The notes: generated by a model from the sequence alone, not told the origin. Shown: positions 1 to 9,637, numbered from the stretch's first letter. The stretch is 34,623 nt of DNA from Parcubacteria group bacterium (GCA_016203935.1 JACQLU010000015.1:1-34623); one strand, 5' to 3'. Translations and numbers: made by a program.

Positions 1-92
1 CATGCTCTCCAAGCATGCGCCATAAACCGGGCTCGGCCATCTCTCCATGCGCACTCACGATAGCTGATTTATTGGGTTATTTCAATGAAGCT

Positions 93-140
93 CCCTGCGC
101 CAAGTCTCGACTCCGCGCTCGACTCGAGGAGACCGCAGGG
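93..140. repeat. Imperfect inverted repeat
   Basis: CCCTGCG at 93-99 is matched by CGCAGGG at 134-140, and GTCTC/GAGAC arms lie inside. It lies beyond the terminator of the small membrane-protein gene. No gene was recognised in bases 1-156, and the short ORFs there are not protein-like. Confidence 0.35.
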
Positions 141-156
141 TATTCGGCGGAGGAGA

Positions 157-188
157 ATAAAAAGAACAGGCCGCTCTTACGAGCGACC
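157..188 (-). terminator. Intrinsic terminator of the small membrane-protein gene
   Basis: On the minus strand an 8-bp stem (GGTCGCTC / GAGCGGCC, one G-U pair) with loop GTAA is followed by a T-rich run (TGTTCTTTTTATTC). It begins 1 nt after the stop codon of the gene at 190-408. A near-identical stem is used at 475-495. Confidence 0.8.
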
Positions 189-189
189 C

Positions 190-408
190 TCATTTCTTCC
201 TCCCTCCCTTCCATATCCACCGGATAATCGCCACAAGCATGACGATGGTGAAGATGGTTCCGATCAGCGGCGAGAACAGGTTGACGAAGTTTGTGAGCCA
301 CTGACCCACCAACCCTGGCTGAACCTTTTCAATAAGGTACAGAGCCACGGCGAGCGTGATCAGTGTCCTCGCGGGAGTACCAAAGAGAAATCTCGTCCAG
401 CTTCGCAT
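190..408 (-). CDS. Small two-helix membrane protein, unknown function
   Basis: A 72-residue protein with a basic N-terminus (MRSWTRFLFG) and two hydrophobic stretches at about residues 14-30 and 45-65. It ends in the basic tail WKGGRKK. This is a typical small inner-membrane hairpin protein, and I recognise no family. The start is fixed by a strong SD (AAGGAGG, 5 nt before the ATG). It has its own promoter at 441-468 and terminator at 157-188, so it is a single-gene transcript. Existence is well supported by signals on both sides; the function is unknown. Confidence 0.75.
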   Translation of the reverse strand: MRSWTRFLFGTPARTLITLAVALYLIEKVQPGLVGQWLTNFVNLFSPLIGTIFTIVMLVAIIRWIWKGGRKK

Positions 409-440
409 GCTCCCCTCCTTCGGTGATTTCCTATCTTCTT

Positions 441-468
441 AGCATATTTAGTAAGATCGTGCAATCAA
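441..468 (-). promoter_or_regulatory. Promoter for the small membrane-protein gene
   Basis: Minus strand: -35 TTGATT (468-463), 16-nt spacer, -10 TATGCT (446-441). It gives a short leader to the SD-led gene at 408. The -35 overlaps the U-tract of the upstream terminator. Confidence 0.55.
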
Positions 469-495
469 AAATCAGGGCCGCTCGCTGAGCGACCC
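461..495 (-). terminator. Intrinsic terminator of the 475-847 mini-ORF transcript
   Basis: Minus strand: GGGTCGCTC, loop AGC, GAGCGGCCC, then TGATTTTTGATT. The 9-bp stem is nearly the same sequence as the terminator at 169-188. It closes the transcript started at 820-847. Confidence 0.75.
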
Positions 496-521
496 CTCGG
501 GGTTAACACTTCCTTAAGACC

Positions 522-668
522 CTACCTCCTTACATCAAGCACCAGATTGAAAAGGGAGACCGTATCACTATCCTGTGCGTCGGAGTCCCTCACTCCAACA
601 CCGATAAGGACAGGGTGCGGTCCACTGACTGGAGAAAAAGATTTCCAGTCAGCGAGATGTTGGATCAC
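522..668 (-). CDS. Possible 48-aa protein, GTG start overlapping an upstream mini-ORF
   Basis: Open frame GTG ATC CAA ... ending at TAG, 48 residues (VIQHLADWKSFSPVSGPHP... ending NLVLDVRR). Composition is protein-like, with no low complexity. The GTG overlaps the TGA of the preceding 18-codon ORF (GTGA), the arrangement of translationally coupled genes. The SD abuts the GTG, so initiation there is odd. A -1 frameshift joining both ORFs is the alternative. The same DNA also folds into hairpins (627-650, 585-599), so a structured non-coding RNA is a third possibility. I recognise no family. Confidence 0.4.
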   Translation of the reverse strand: MIQHLADWKSFSPVSGPHPVLIGVGVRDSDAQDSDTVSLFNLVLDVRR

Positions 669-721
669 CTCCTTCGGGATACCTCACCGTTGAGTTCCTC
701 GAAGCATCCATGACCCTTCAT
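665..721 (-). CDS. Possible 18-aa mini-ORF
   Basis: ATG at 721-719 is preceded by AAAGGAG at good spacing and reads MKGHGCFEELNGEVSRRR before TGA. An in-frame ATG at 742 would add seven lysine-rich residues. The last codons (AGG AGG TGA) form the extended SD at 674-660. It could be a leader peptide coupled to the ORF at 522-668, or the N-terminus of one frameshifted protein. Confidence 0.35.
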   Translation of the reverse strand: MKGHGCFEELNGEVSRRR

Positions 722-772
722 CTTCTTCTCCTTTCTTACCATAAAAGGAAAACTAAATACGACCTGCCTCCA

Positions 773-793
773 CTAGTGAGTACGGTCGCACAT
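773..793 (-). CDS. Possible six-residue leader peptide
   Basis: AAAGGAGG lies 9 nt before ATG TGC GAC CGT ACT CAC TAG, giving MCDRTH. The first start codon after the promoter at 820-847 encodes only six residues. It may be a leader peptide, or the SD may belong to an RNA structure. Confidence 0.25.
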   Translation of the reverse strand: MCDRTH

Positions 794-819
794 GATGTTG
801 CACCTCCTTTAATACTTTT

Positions 820-847
820 ATCGTAGCGGACTATCGACGCGTGTCAA
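820..847 (-). promoter_or_regulatory. Strong sigma70-type promoter of the mini-ORF transcript
   Basis: Minus strand: TTGACA (847-842), 16-nt spacer, TACGAT (825-820). The -35 hexamer is perfect. The expected transcript runs from about 812 to the terminator at 475-495, roughly 330-350 nt. The -10 block GCTACGATA also occurs in the groES promoter. Confidence 0.7.
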
Positions 848-865
848 ATTTCATAACTCCCCTCA

Positions 866-890
866 ATCCCCTCTTATCTTAAGAGGGGAT
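866..890. repeat. Dispersed palindrome, copy 1
   Basis: An 11-bp inverted repeat, ATCCCCTCTTA-TCT-TAAGAGGGGAT, preceded by CATAACTCC. A second copy with the same core (CCCCTTA-TCT-TAAGGGG) and the same CATAACTCC flank lies at 31880-31930. It looks like a small dispersed palindromic element. Confidence 0.55.
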
Positions 891-898
891 AAGATAAA

Positions 899-940
899 TC
901 GAAAATAAAGAGACGACCGTCTTATCACGATCGTCTCTTT
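899..940 (-). terminator. Intrinsic terminator of groEL
   Basis: Inverted repeat AAAGAGACGA ... TCGTCTCTTT at 908-940, about 12 bp with one wobble pair, followed on the minus strand by TTTATTTTC. It lies some 50 bp beyond the groEL stop. Between the two is a run of GATCCGCG words (948-985). Confidence 0.7.
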
Positions 941-992
941 CTCTATCCGCGCTGATCCGCGTATTGATCCGCGAGTATCCGCTTCTACAGGA

Positions 993-2744
<1,752 letters not shown>

Positions 2745-2754
2745 CATAGGGAAA

Positions 2755-3057
2755 CTACTTCTCTATAATTGCGAGCACGTCGTCCTCCTTAAGAATAAGG
2801 TACTCGACGTCGTCGATCTCGACTTCGTTCGGCGAGTATTTGGTGAAGACTACGCGGTCGCCCTTCTTCACTTCCATGGGCGCGCGCTTGCCATCCTCCA
2901 TGCGCTTTCCCGGCCCCACCGCGATCACTTCCCCTTGTTCAGGGCGTTCTTTTTCGGCAGTATCGGGAAGCACGATGCCGGATTTGGTTCGTTCCTCTTC
3001 GGTAATGGGTTTAACGATTACTCGATCACCAAGCGGTTTAAGGTTCATTTTGGCCAT
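2755..3057 (-). CDS. groS: Co-chaperonin GroES (Hsp10, 10 kDa)
   Basis: The lid of the GroEL cage. Family signature [12 protein letters not shown] begins at about residue 5. The mobile loop reads [21 protein letters not shown], and the C-terminal half carries [33 protein letters not shown]. Starting at MAKMNLKP gives 100 residues, the usual length. The frame is open to a GTG at 3072, but that codon overlaps the SD-like GGGAGGTG, so the ATG at 3057 is preferred. It is first in the groES-groEL operon, directly downstream of the promoter and CIRCE. Confidence 0.96.
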   Translation of the reverse strand: MAKMNLKPLGDRVIVKPITEEERTKSGIVLPDTAEKERPEQGEVIAVGPGKRMEDGKRAPMEVKKGDRVVFTKYSPNEVEIDDVEYLILKEDDVLAIIEK

Positions 3058-3105
3058 AAATAGTGTGCGCACCTCCCTTCGTATACCTTAAAAGATGGTA
3101 GAATA

Positions 3106-3201
3106 TTCTGCGTTGTTCTGGTCGCCTCAGGCGACCGTCTGTTCTGCGATGGAGGTCTTTAACGCGGAACCACGCAGAATGGAACGCAGAACTACGCAAA
3201 A
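3106..3201. repeat. Word-type inverted repeat in the groES leader (TTCTGCG / CGCAGAA)
   Basis: TTCTGCG words at 3106-3148 face CGCAGAA words at 3173-3196. A perfect 7-bp hairpin, GGTCGCC-TCA-GGCGACC, sits at 3120-3136. The block shares the 18-mer ACGCGGAACCACGCAGAA with the pyrG leader repeat (27021-27114), although the genes are unrelated. Confidence 0.6.
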
Positions 3202-3206
3202 CGTGA

Positions 3207-3233
3207 TTAGCACTCTTATTTACCGACTGCTAA
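3207..3233. promoter_or_regulatory. CIRCE operator (HrcA binding site)
   Basis: TTAGCACTC-N9-GACTGCTAA matches the CIRCE consensus TTAGCACTC-N9-GAGTGCTAA at 17 of 18 arm positions. It lies at the expected transcription start of groES. CIRCE is bound by the heat-shock repressor HrcA, so groES-groEL is probably HrcA-controlled. hrcA itself is not in the window. Confidence 0.9.
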
Positions 3234-3243
3234 TCCGCCTGCT

Positions 3244-3273
3244 ATCGTAGCACTCTCGTTAAATAAGTGTCAA
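3244..3273 (-). promoter_or_regulatory. groES-groEL promoter with a second, degenerate CIRCE
   Basis: Minus strand: TTGACA (3273-3268), 18-nt spacer, TACGAT (3249-3244). Across it, TTGACACTT-N9-GAGTGCTAC (3273-3247) matches CIRCE at 14 of 18 arm positions, so the -35 is itself part of a weak operator. HrcA bound here would block polymerase directly. Confidence 0.7.
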
Positions 3274-3276
3274 GGG

Positions 3277-4653
3277 CTAAGAGGGTCGGAGCTCGGAGTT
3301 GGGAGCTCGGCGATCTAAATTGACTATCCAGAGGGCAAGAATCAAGAAAAAAAGGCCCTGCCCGGCTTTGAGAGTCCAGAGGTAATGGTCGAAAAGAGAG
3401 AGAAAGAGGAGTACTAAAAGAGCAAAAGAGACAGCCGCAAACTCTAGCGAGGGTGGAGATAACCTTGAGAGAAGTCGTTTAACCATAACGACGACAAGCC
3501 CCAACATACATACAATCCATATCACAAAACCTGTCACTCCCAACTCGGCAAGAATAAGAAGTGGCACATTATGGGCTGGCTGGTACTCCCAAGGCGGAAG
3601 CGAACTATCTATTCGCGCGAAGGTCGCGTTGGTGAAATTACCTGCCCCCACACCACGATAGTTTGATTCTCTTACTAATGCGAGCGCCCGTTCAGTGAGC
3701 ATCACGCGATCCACCAAGGAGCGGTCAGTCACATGATACCCCGAGGGATCCACCCGAACGGCTACCACGTCACGGAAGATGACGGCGAATAGCAAAGCGC
3801 TCATCGCTAATAGCACGAAGATGAGTTGATACTGTTTCACTAGCTCTCGCTTACGAAACCAAAGCCAGAGAAAGAAAAGAAGGAAGATGAGAAATCCAGT
3901 GAGCCACGCAGAACGGGAGAAGGTAAAAAACAGACCGGTGAAGATCACCATGACTATAAAAGGAAGGCCTATCGCGAATCGCTTATCGCGAAACGTCGCG
4001 AATACTTTGGGACCCAGATACACGGTAGCAAGTAAAAGAGCAACCAGTAGAAATCCTGCCAGCACATTGGGATGCGGCAGTATGCCATAGGCGCGTAAGA
4101 AATATTCCCCCACTCCTTTGGCGATCGCCACTCCCGGTTCGCCTGCGGCGAGTGGTGATTCACCGAGGAGACGAAGCCCTAACGATGACTGATTGAGAAA
4201 CTGGAAAAGCCCAATAAAAGCCTGAAGATAGGCGGAGATGACAAGCCACATAACAAGAAAACTAAAACGCGGGCGCAAGGTAGCGACGCCTACGTAGAGT
4301 AGTACTCCGAGGAACAGTCGATACGTTGCCCAAAGCGCGGCAATCCGATCGCTGGCCCATATAACGGAGATGAGTGAGAGTACGGGGAGTAGAACTAGTG
4401 GAACTGTTATCCATCGTGGGCTGGGATTGAAGGCACGTTGCTTTTTTGAAACCAAAATACCAACCGCCACAAGAAACATAACCAGCACAACGTCAGAAAT
4501 AAAGAGACTCACCGACCCATACTCCCAGAATCCTCCCGCCAGGGTGCGACGAAGAAGAATGAGGCGCGTCTGAATAGGCAATAACAAAACAAAAAGCGCC
4601 AATAGAAAATAGGCGCCGCGCTCGAGAGTAAAAAAACTGATGAATCTTTTCAT
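3277..4653 (-). CDS. O-antigen ligase/polymerase-like (Wzy_C family) membrane protein
   Basis: About 458 residues with ten or more hydrophobic helices. Family-like features are the periplasmic-loop blocks YGILPHPNVLAGFL, FTFSRSAWLTG, YRGVGAGNF and PAHNVPLLILAELGVTG, which carry the conserved Arg and His of O-antigen ligases and bacterial glycan polymerases. The likely role is polymerising or ligating lipid-linked polysaccharide outside the membrane. The start is the ATG that overlaps the upstream stop as ATGA. An alternative ATG lies 12 nt further up (4665). The C-terminal residues RRAPNSELRPS are encoded by a GAGCTCC-type repeat, so the tail is probably not conserved. The gene is co-transcribed with the overlapping nucleotidyltransferase-like gene. 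Ligase versus polymerase cannot be decided here. Confidence 0.85.
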   Translation of the reverse strand: MKRFISFFTLERGAYFLLALFVLLLPIQTRLILLRRTLAGGFWEYGSVSLFISDVVLVMFLVAVGILVSKKQRAFNPSPRWITVPLVLLPVLSLISVIWASDRIAALWATYRLFLGVLLYVGVATLRPRFSFLVMWLVISAYLQAFIGLFQFLNQSSLGLRLLGESPLAAGEPGVAIAKGVGEYFLRAYGILPHPNVLAGFLLVALLLATVYLGPKVFATFRDKRFAIGLPFIVMVIFTGLFFTFSRSAWLTGFLIFLLFFLWLWFRKRELVKQYQLIFVLLAMSALLFAVIFRDVVAVRVDPSGYHVTDRSLVDRVMLTERALALVRESNYRGVGAGNFTNATFARIDSSLPPWEYQPAHNVPLLILAELGVTGFVIWIVCMLGLVVVMVKRLLSRLSPPSLEFAAVSFALLVLLFLSLFDHYLWTLKAGQGLFFLILALWIVNLDRRAPNSELRPS

Positions 4654-5615
4654 AACGTCCGACATCGCTCTTGGTACTCACGGGCAATCTCTCTCCTTCT
4701 ATCCTGCGTATGGAGTTTGATACATGAGAAGGTCAGCTGCACCTCGCCGGCGGGGCTGCCCTGCGTGAGCTTTGCATAGATACGTTTTTGGTAGCGGGCG
4801 GCAATTGACTCAAAAAGATTGCCCACCGGTCCGCGAAGCATCCTTTCTCCTACTCTCGCGACGCGCGATGGGTTTAATTTTTCAAATCCCGAGATGACCG
4901 CTTCGGAAACAAAATTCGGAAACTCTTCGTGGATCCACGGGTTCGCGGCGAGAAATTTCTGATAGACCTCTTTTCCAAAAATAGGTAAAAGTTCACGAAA
5001 CCAAAAGATGCGATGGACATCTTTCTCAAAAGGAAGATCGGCAAGGGTGAAACGTTTTAAATCAAGAGCGTCCTCGGTGATAAGAAAGGAGAGGCAGAGC
5101 CGCCTGCCGGTACGCGTCCGGCTAATCTTTTCGCCCCGTAGCCACAGCAAGAGATACAAAAGCGCCCGCGTGAGATACAAACGCCTTTTTTTGACTACGA
5201 AGAGAAGATCGATATCGCTTGTTTCGGTGACGTTCTCGAGGGCTAAAGAATTCACCACCCCAATCATGCGAATAAACGGGATATGACGGATGGCGTTCAT
5301 CGCGTGTTTAAGCGCTTTCCAATGGAAAATAGCGATCTTCTGACGGCGGAGACGTTCGTCGATAATCGCTTCTCGTCTTAACAGGGCATAAAAGCCGCGA
5401 TCGGTAACCACCTTTCCAGATGCGACGAGTCCATCGAGAGCTACATCAATCTCCTCTAACGTCGCCCGAACTTTAGGGAGTGACTGCCAGATCTCAACCA
5501 AGGTCAAAGGATGGTTAAAAAGATCGTAGTAAACGAGAGCCTTGAGAATGGCAGTCCCAATGACATCGTGTTGTATGATCCGATTACTGGTAGGTAAGGT
5601 AGCTGTAGGAAGCAT
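4650..5615 (-). CDS. Nucleotidyltransferase-fold protein with N-terminal winged-helix-like region
   Basis: About 321 residues. Residues 10-100 look like a winged helix: a predicted helical repeat around YYDLFNHPLTLVEIWQSL, then LVASGKVVTDRGFYAL. The centre has VVNSLALENVTETSDIDLLFVV, the nucleotide-binding and metal-binding pattern of the polymerase-beta-type nucleotidyltransferase superfamily (the usual GS is NS here; Asp-x-Asp is present). Substrate is unknown. It overlaps the O-antigen-ligase-like gene by the ATGA junction, which suggests a shared task in surface polysaccharide. The ATG at 5615 is chosen; a TTG at 5630 is possible. No SD is visible. The upstream DNA is a CTAAT-word inverted repeat. 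Confidence 0.7.
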   Translation of the reverse strand: MLPTATLPTSNRIIQHDVIGTAILKALVYYDLFNHPLTLVEIWQSLPKVRATLEEIDVALDGLVASGKVVTDRGFYALLRREAIIDERLRRQKIAIFHWKALKHAMNAIRHIPFIRMIGVVNSLALENVTETSDIDLLFVVKKRRLYLTRALLYLLLWLRGEKISRTRTGRRLCLSFLITEDALDLKRFTLADLPFEKDVHRIFWFRELLPIFGKEVYQKFLAANPWIHEEFPNFVSEAVISGFEKLNPSRVARVGERMLRGPVGNLFESIAARYQKRIYAKLTQGSPAGEVQLTFSCIKLHTQDRRREIAREYQERCRTL

Positions 5616-5621
5616 GACAAT

Positions 5622-5739
5622 AATGTCCAATTTCTAATTACTAATGCCTAATCAAGCTTAAATGACTAATGTCTAATCAATTTCTCAATTCGCTAACGTT
5701 AGACATTGATTAGAAATTAGGAATTAGACATTAGAAATC
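5622..5739. repeat. Word-type inverted repeat (CTAAT / ATTAG)
   Basis: CTAAT recurs at about 7-nt period in 5622-5690. Its complement ATTAG recurs in 5701-5739, so the uvrA-to-nucleotidyltransferase gap can form a long AT-rich hairpin. The same word appears at the window end (34604-34623), after rpsF. Confidence 0.6.
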
Positions 5740-5748
5740 TTGTAGCTT

Positions 5749-8625
5749 TTATACTCTCTTGGAAAGTCGCGCAAACAGCTTGGCAAGGTATTGTCCGGTG
5801 TAAGATCGTTTCACCTTCGCCACTTCTTTCGGTGTTCCTTGAGCGACAACCTCTCCTCCGGCATCGCCGCCCTCGGGCCCGAGATCAATAATCCAATCAG
5901 CTGATTTGATCACGTCAAGGTTATGCTCGATCACAAGGATCGTATTGCCGGCATCAGCGAGCCGGTGTAATACCGAAAGCAGATGCTTCACATCATGGAA
6001 GTGAAGTCCGGTCGTTGGCTCATCGAGGATATAGAGAGTGCGGCCCGTGGCGCGGCGCGAAAGTTCGGTAGAGAGTTTTACCCGTTGCGCTTCTCCCCCA
6101 GAAAGTGTGGTAGCCGGCTGCCCCAATTTGATATACCCAAGGCCAACATCGGCAAGCGTCTTTAGTTTACTGCGAATCTGCGGCACGTTCACAAAAAACG
6201 CGAGCGCTTCATCAACACTCATCCCGAGCACGTCGGCAATGCTCCGCTCCCGATAATGAATCGAAAGCGCCTCGGGATTGTAACGTTTACCTTTACACTC
6301 TTCGCAAGTGATATAGACGTCGGGCAAAAACTGCATCTCGATTCTCCGTACCCCGTCGCCCGCACACGTCTCGCACCGTCCCCCTTTCACATTAAACGAG
6401 AACCTTCCCGGTTTATAGCCGCGAATACGTGCCTCGGGAGTCGCCGCGAAGAGTTCCCGAATGGGAGTAAAGAGACCGGTATACGTAGCAGGGTTACTCC
6501 GCGGGGTGCGTCCAATCGGCGATTGATCAATCACTACCACCTTATCAAGATACTCCGTGCCGCCGATACTCTTGTGAACCCCCGGGGTATCTTTCGCATG
6601 GTAGTAGAATCGCGCCAGCGCCTTGGCAAGAATGTCGTTTACGAGCGTTGACTTCCCTGATCCCGAGACGCCGGTCACGGCGACGAACTTCCCGAGGGGA
6701 ATCGCAACGTCGATAGCCTTAAGATTATGCTCACGCGCGCCGCGAATGGCGAGAGTCTTACCATTACCCTTACGATACTCTTTCGGCGCCGCAATGGCTG
6801 CTCTCCCCGCAAGGTATTGGCCGGTAAGCGAACCCGGGACCTTGGTAATCTCTTCGACCGTCCCTTGCCCAACAATCTCGCCGCCTTTCTCACCTGCGCC
6901 GGGTCCGATATCCACGATGTGATCAGCCGAACGAATAATCTCTTCGTCATGTTCGACCACAATCACGGTGTTGCCAAGGTCGCGTAGCCGCTTAAGCGTG
7001 GTAATGAGTTTGCTATTATCGTGCTGATGAAGCCCGATCGAAGGTTCATCCAAAATATAGAGCACCCCCATGAGCGAAGAGCCTATTTGCGTCGCGAGCC
7101 GGATCCGCTGCGCTTCTCCCCCCGAGAGGGTCGCCGAAGCACGGTCAAGGGTGAGGTACCCTACGCCGACATCGATAAGAAAGGTAAGCCGCGCGTTAAT
7201 CTCTTTCAAAATCTGATGGGCGATGAGAAGGGCATTCGTAGAGAGCCGCTTCTCCTTGGTAAGCGCATGGAAGAAAGCGGCGGTATCGGTGAGCTTACTC
7301 TCACTCACTTCCACAATCGATTTGCCGCCAATAAATATCGAGAGTACCTCCTGTTTAAGCCTTGCCCCCTTACAGACCGCGCAGGGTTCGACTCGCATGT
7401 ACTCTTCAAACTCCGAGCGGATGTAATCCGATTCGGTCTCGCGGTACCTCCGCTCAATATTGGGAATTACCCCCTCAAATTCGGTTTCGTATTCGTACGA
7501 GCGGAATTTTCCTTCGGCACTCTGCTCTTTAATAACTACGTGTTCGCCGTTCGTTCCATAGAGTACGACGTGGAGTGCTTCTTTGGGGAGTTTCGCAACC
7601 GGCGTATGAATGGAGAATCCGTAGCGCTCGCCGGTGGCGGCGAGCATCCGTAGGTACCACGATGAAGACGAGCCGGTCTTATTCCACGGCCGGATCGCGC
7701 CTTCCGCCAGGGTAAGCCGCTTATTGGGAATCACAAGGTCGGGATCCACGGTGAGCTTGGTGCCGAGACCGTCGCACGCGGGACAGGCGCCGTACGGTGA
7801 GTTAAACGAGAAACTGCGCGGCTCAATTTCGGGAAGATTGATGCCACAGTGAATACACGCAAAGTGTTCGGAGAAAAGGCGTTCCTCCTTGGTATCAAGA
7901 AGATAGAGTGAAACGATGCCGTTCCCTAAATCGAGGGCGGTCTCGAGCGAATCGGCGATCCGCGTCCGATCCTCACTATCGCCGCGGGCTTCCAAGCGAT
8001 CCACTACCACCTCAATCGTGTGCTTCTTCTGTTTATCAAGCTCCCGCCCCTGGCGGGCCTCTTCAAGCGTAAGCATCTCACCATCGATCCTGACCCGGGC
8101 AAAGCCGGCGTCGGCGATCTCTTTTAGTTCCCGTTTGTACTCTCCCTTGCGACCCTTCACGAGCGGGGCGAGGATGAGAAATTTGGTTCCCTTGGCAAGC
8201 GCGAGCACTTGATCGGTGATTTGGGAAAGACTCTGGCGATTGATAGGCCGACCGCAGTTGGGGCAGTGAACCTCGCCGATGCGGGCATATAAAAGTCGGA
8301 GATAATCGTATATCTCCGTGACAGTTCCGACGGTGGAACGTGGATTTCGTGAGGTACTTTTTTGATCAATCGAGATCGCAGGTGAAAGCCCATCGATCTG
8401 ATCCACATCCGGCTTCTCCATGAGCCCCAGAAACTGCCTGGCGTAGGCAGAGAGCGATTCCACGTAGCGCCGCTGCCCCTCGGCGTAGAGCGTATCAAAG
8501 GCAAGGCTCGACTTTCCCGAACCCGAAAGGCCGGTAAAGACGATGAATTTATCCCGCGGCAGAGTGAGATTAATGTTTTTTAGATTGTGCTCCCGCGCCC
8601 CGCGGATGGTGATGACATTGGACAT
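5749..8625 (-). CDS. uvrA: Excinuclease ABC subunit A
   Basis: A 958-residue damage-recognition ATPase of nucleotide excision repair. It has two ABC modules. The first Walker [10 protein letters not shown], is at residues 32-40 and the second ([14 protein letters not shown]) lies near residue 640. The two signatures are [14 protein letters not shown] and [14 protein letters not shown], with Walker B/D-loops [10 protein letters not shown] and [10 protein letters not shown]. Cys pairs for zinc are CPNC, CIHC...CPAC and CETC...CEEC. Length is normal. The start [17 protein letters not shown] matches the family start; the open frame reaches back to 8706 but only through repeat DNA. No SD is visible. 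uvrC lies elsewhere in the window and uvrB is absent. Confidence 0.98.
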   Translation of the reverse strand: MSNVITIRGAREHNLKNINLTLPRDKFIVFTGLSGSGKSSLAFDTLYAEGQRRYVESLSAYARQFLGLMEKPDVDQIDGLSPAISIDQKSTSRNPRSTVGTVTEIYDYLRLLYARIGEVHCPNCGRPINRQSLSQITDQVLALAKGTKFLILAPLVKGRKGEYKRELKEIADAGFARVRIDGEMLTLEEARQGRELDKQKKHTIEVVVDRLEARGDSEDRTRIADSLETALDLGNGIVSLYLLDTKEERLFSEHFACIHCGINLPEIEPRSFSFNSPYGACPACDGLGTKLTVDPDLVIPNKRLTLAEGAIRPWNKTGSSSSWYLRMLAATGERYGFSIHTPVAKLPKEALHVVLYGTNGEHVVIKEQSAEGKFRSYEYETEFEGVIPNIERRYRETESDYIRSEFEEYMRVEPCAVCKGARLKQEVLSIFIGGKSIVEVSESKLTDTAAFFHALTKEKRLSTNALLIAHQILKEINARLTFLIDVGVGYLTLDRASATLSGGEAQRIRLATQIGSSLMGVLYILDEPSIGLHQHDNSKLITTLKRLRDLGNTVIVVEHDEEIIRSADHIVDIGPGAGEKGGEIVGQGTVEEITKVPGSLTGQYLAGRAAIAAPKEYRKGNGKTLAIRGAREHNLKAIDVAIPLGKFVAVTGVSGSGKSTLVNDILAKALARFYYHAKDTPGVHKSIGGTEYLDKVVVIDQSPIGRTPRSNPATYTGLFTPIRELFAATPEARIRGYKPGRFSFNVKGGRCETCAGDGVRRIEMQFLPDVYITCEECKGKRYNPEALSIHYRERSIADVLGMSVDEALAFFVNVPQIRSKLKTLADVGLGYIKLGQPATTLSGGEAQRVKLSTELSRRATGRTLYILDEPTTGLHFHDVKHLLSVLHRLADAGNTILVIEHNLDVIKSADWIIDLGPEGGDAGGEVVAQGTPKEVAKVKRSYTGQYLAKLFARLSKRV

Positions 8626-8627
8626 AA

Positions 8628-8764
8628 CTCTAGATACTCGTAGATATTGATAGATACTTGCTCCTCCGACCTCGGTCGGAGTCACGATATTCATTGTTTT
8701 AAACAACGAGTATCTATGAGTATCGTCCCGAGAAAATCGAGGGACAAATATCTATGAATATCCA
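8628..8764. repeat. Word-type inverted repeat in the uvrA leader (TAGATACT / AGTATCTA)
   Basis: TAGATACT-like decamers at 8631-8660 face AGTATCTA-like decamers at 8708-8764. Two tight hairpins lie inside: CTCCGACC-TC-GGTCGGAG (8664-8681) and GTCCC...GGGAC (8725-8745). On the mRNA the repeat ends a few nt before the uvrA ATG. The same decamer family precedes the phosphomannomutase gene (25228-25349). Confidence 0.65.
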
Positions 8765-8781
8765 TGATCTCTGATGCGCAT

Positions 8782-8810
8782 AGTATAGTTGAAAAATACC
8801 GTTCGAACAA
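8782..8810 (-). promoter_or_regulatory. uvrA promoter
   Basis: Minus strand: TTGTTC (8810-8805), 17-nt spacer, TATACT (8787-8782). It predicts a leader of about 150 nt made mostly of the inverted repeat at 8628-8764. No LexA-type box was recognised. Confidence 0.55.
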
Positions 8811-8825
8811 GATAAAGGAAGTCAT

Positions 8826-8854
8826 CAAAAAGAATGACCCCATAATATGGGGTC
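8826..8854 (-). terminator. Intrinsic terminator of the coiled-coil/winged-helix gene
   Basis: Minus strand: GACCCCAT-ATT-ATGGGGTC followed by ATTCTTTTT. It lies about 70 bp past the stop at 8921. Confidence 0.8.
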
Positions 8855-8920
8855 TGATAGGATTGAAAACATGAGATCACTGAAAATGATGAGATCTCCT
8901 CTGGCTAGAAGGGGTCCTAG

Positions 8921-9565
8921 CTATGACTCTGAGGGAGTCGAGGCCGAACCCTTGGCAGATTTTGCGAGGAAGTCCTTCCCCATCTTGGTCAGCTTGAGGA
9001 CTTCAGCATTTTTATCCTCCACCCTCACTTCACCCCTCTTCACGCAGCCACACCGCATAAGAAGGTGAGGAACCTGCCACTGAAAATAGTACGTTTTAGT
9101 CTTGGGAGGTTCGAGAAGACCACGCTGGATGAGATTAGCAGTAATCGCCTCAAGAGTAGCCGGAATGCCATTGGTTTCGAGAAACTCGATGGCACGCAGC
9201 TGCAGAAAAGCGATTCCAGTTTGGGAGATCTTATCCCGCGGTCTTGCGACGGGTTTAGCTCTCTCCTGCTTGAGTGTGGATTGTGCCTTCACTTTCTTCT
9301 TCGGCTTCACAATCTCGATCTCCGACGGCGAGAGAGATATACCGAAGAGTTTCTCTATCAGTTCCCGCACTTGAGCCGCCTCGCCTCGTAAGTTGGCCGC
9401 TTCCCCACGCAAAGCCTCTGCTTCCAGTCCGAGTTGTTTTGCTTCTGCCTCCTTCTCGTTGGCCTTTTGCTCCTTATACGTCGCCTGAGCTTCCTTTTGT
9501 TCCAGTTCTCCGAACTTCTCAGGAAGCTTCTCTTGTGCTGCCGTAAGAATTCCCTGCCACTTCAT
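8921..9565 (-). CDS. Coiled-coil protein with C-terminal winged-helix-like domain
   Basis: 214 residues. Residues 15-80 are a strongly charged, Ala/Glu/Lys-rich heptad region (about 65 residues, typical coiled coil). Residues 85-115 are a basic linker (KPKKKVKAQSTLK). Residues 118-205 resemble a winged helix (IAFLQLRAIEFLETNGIPAT, LIQRGLLEPPKTKTYYFQWQ, LKLTKMGKDFL). DNA binding is inferred, not shown. The start MKWQGIL has a good SD (AAGGAGG, 9 nt upstream). An upstream in-frame ATG at 9598 falls on the -10 region of its own promoter and is rejected. It follows the GHKL ATPase on the same strand but has a separate promoter and terminator. The catalytic partner, if any, is unknown. Confidence 0.65.
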   Translation of the reverse strand: MKWQGILTAAQEKLPEKFGELEQKEAQATYKEQKANEKEAEAKQLGLEAEALRGEAANLRGEAAQVRELIEKLFGISLSPSEIEIVKPKKKVKAQSTLKQERAKPVARPRDKISQTGIAFLQLRAIEFLETNGIPATLEAITANLIQRGLLEPPKTKTYYFQWQVPHLLMRCGCVKRGEVRVEDKNAEVLKLTKMGKDFLAKSAKGSASTPSES

Positions 9566-9599
9566 ACCAATTGTCCTCCTTAGAAATGTTTGACTCATG

Positions 9600-9628
9600 A
9601 TGATAAATCTTTATCATCTTCTTGTCAA
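9600..9628 (-). promoter_or_regulatory. Promoter of the coiled-coil/winged-helix gene
   Basis: Minus strand: TTGACA (9628-9623), 17-nt spacer, TATCAT (9605-9600). This is near-consensus. GATAAA/TTTATC half-sites inside it (about 9602-9616) form a small palindrome that could be an operator. Confidence 0.7.
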
Positions 9629-9637
9629 CATAAGGAT

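Noticed and set aside
660-674. TTGGATCACCTCCTT, the conserved 3' end of 16S rRNA, on the plus strand
   Set aside because: No other rRNA sequence surrounds it, and the promoter and terminator read the minus strand. It is better explained as an exceptionally long SD on that strand.
8626-8706. 27-residue N-terminal extension of UvrA
   Set aside because: Encoded by the TAGATACT leader repeat; the family start is [17 protein letters not shown]. The same logic rejects the extensions of phosphomannomutase (25222-25278) and CTP synthase (26995-27120).
9566-9598. Upstream ATG of the coiled-coil gene
   Set aside because: It lies at the -10/transcription-start region of the gene's own promoter, whereas the ATG at 9565 has a perfect SD.
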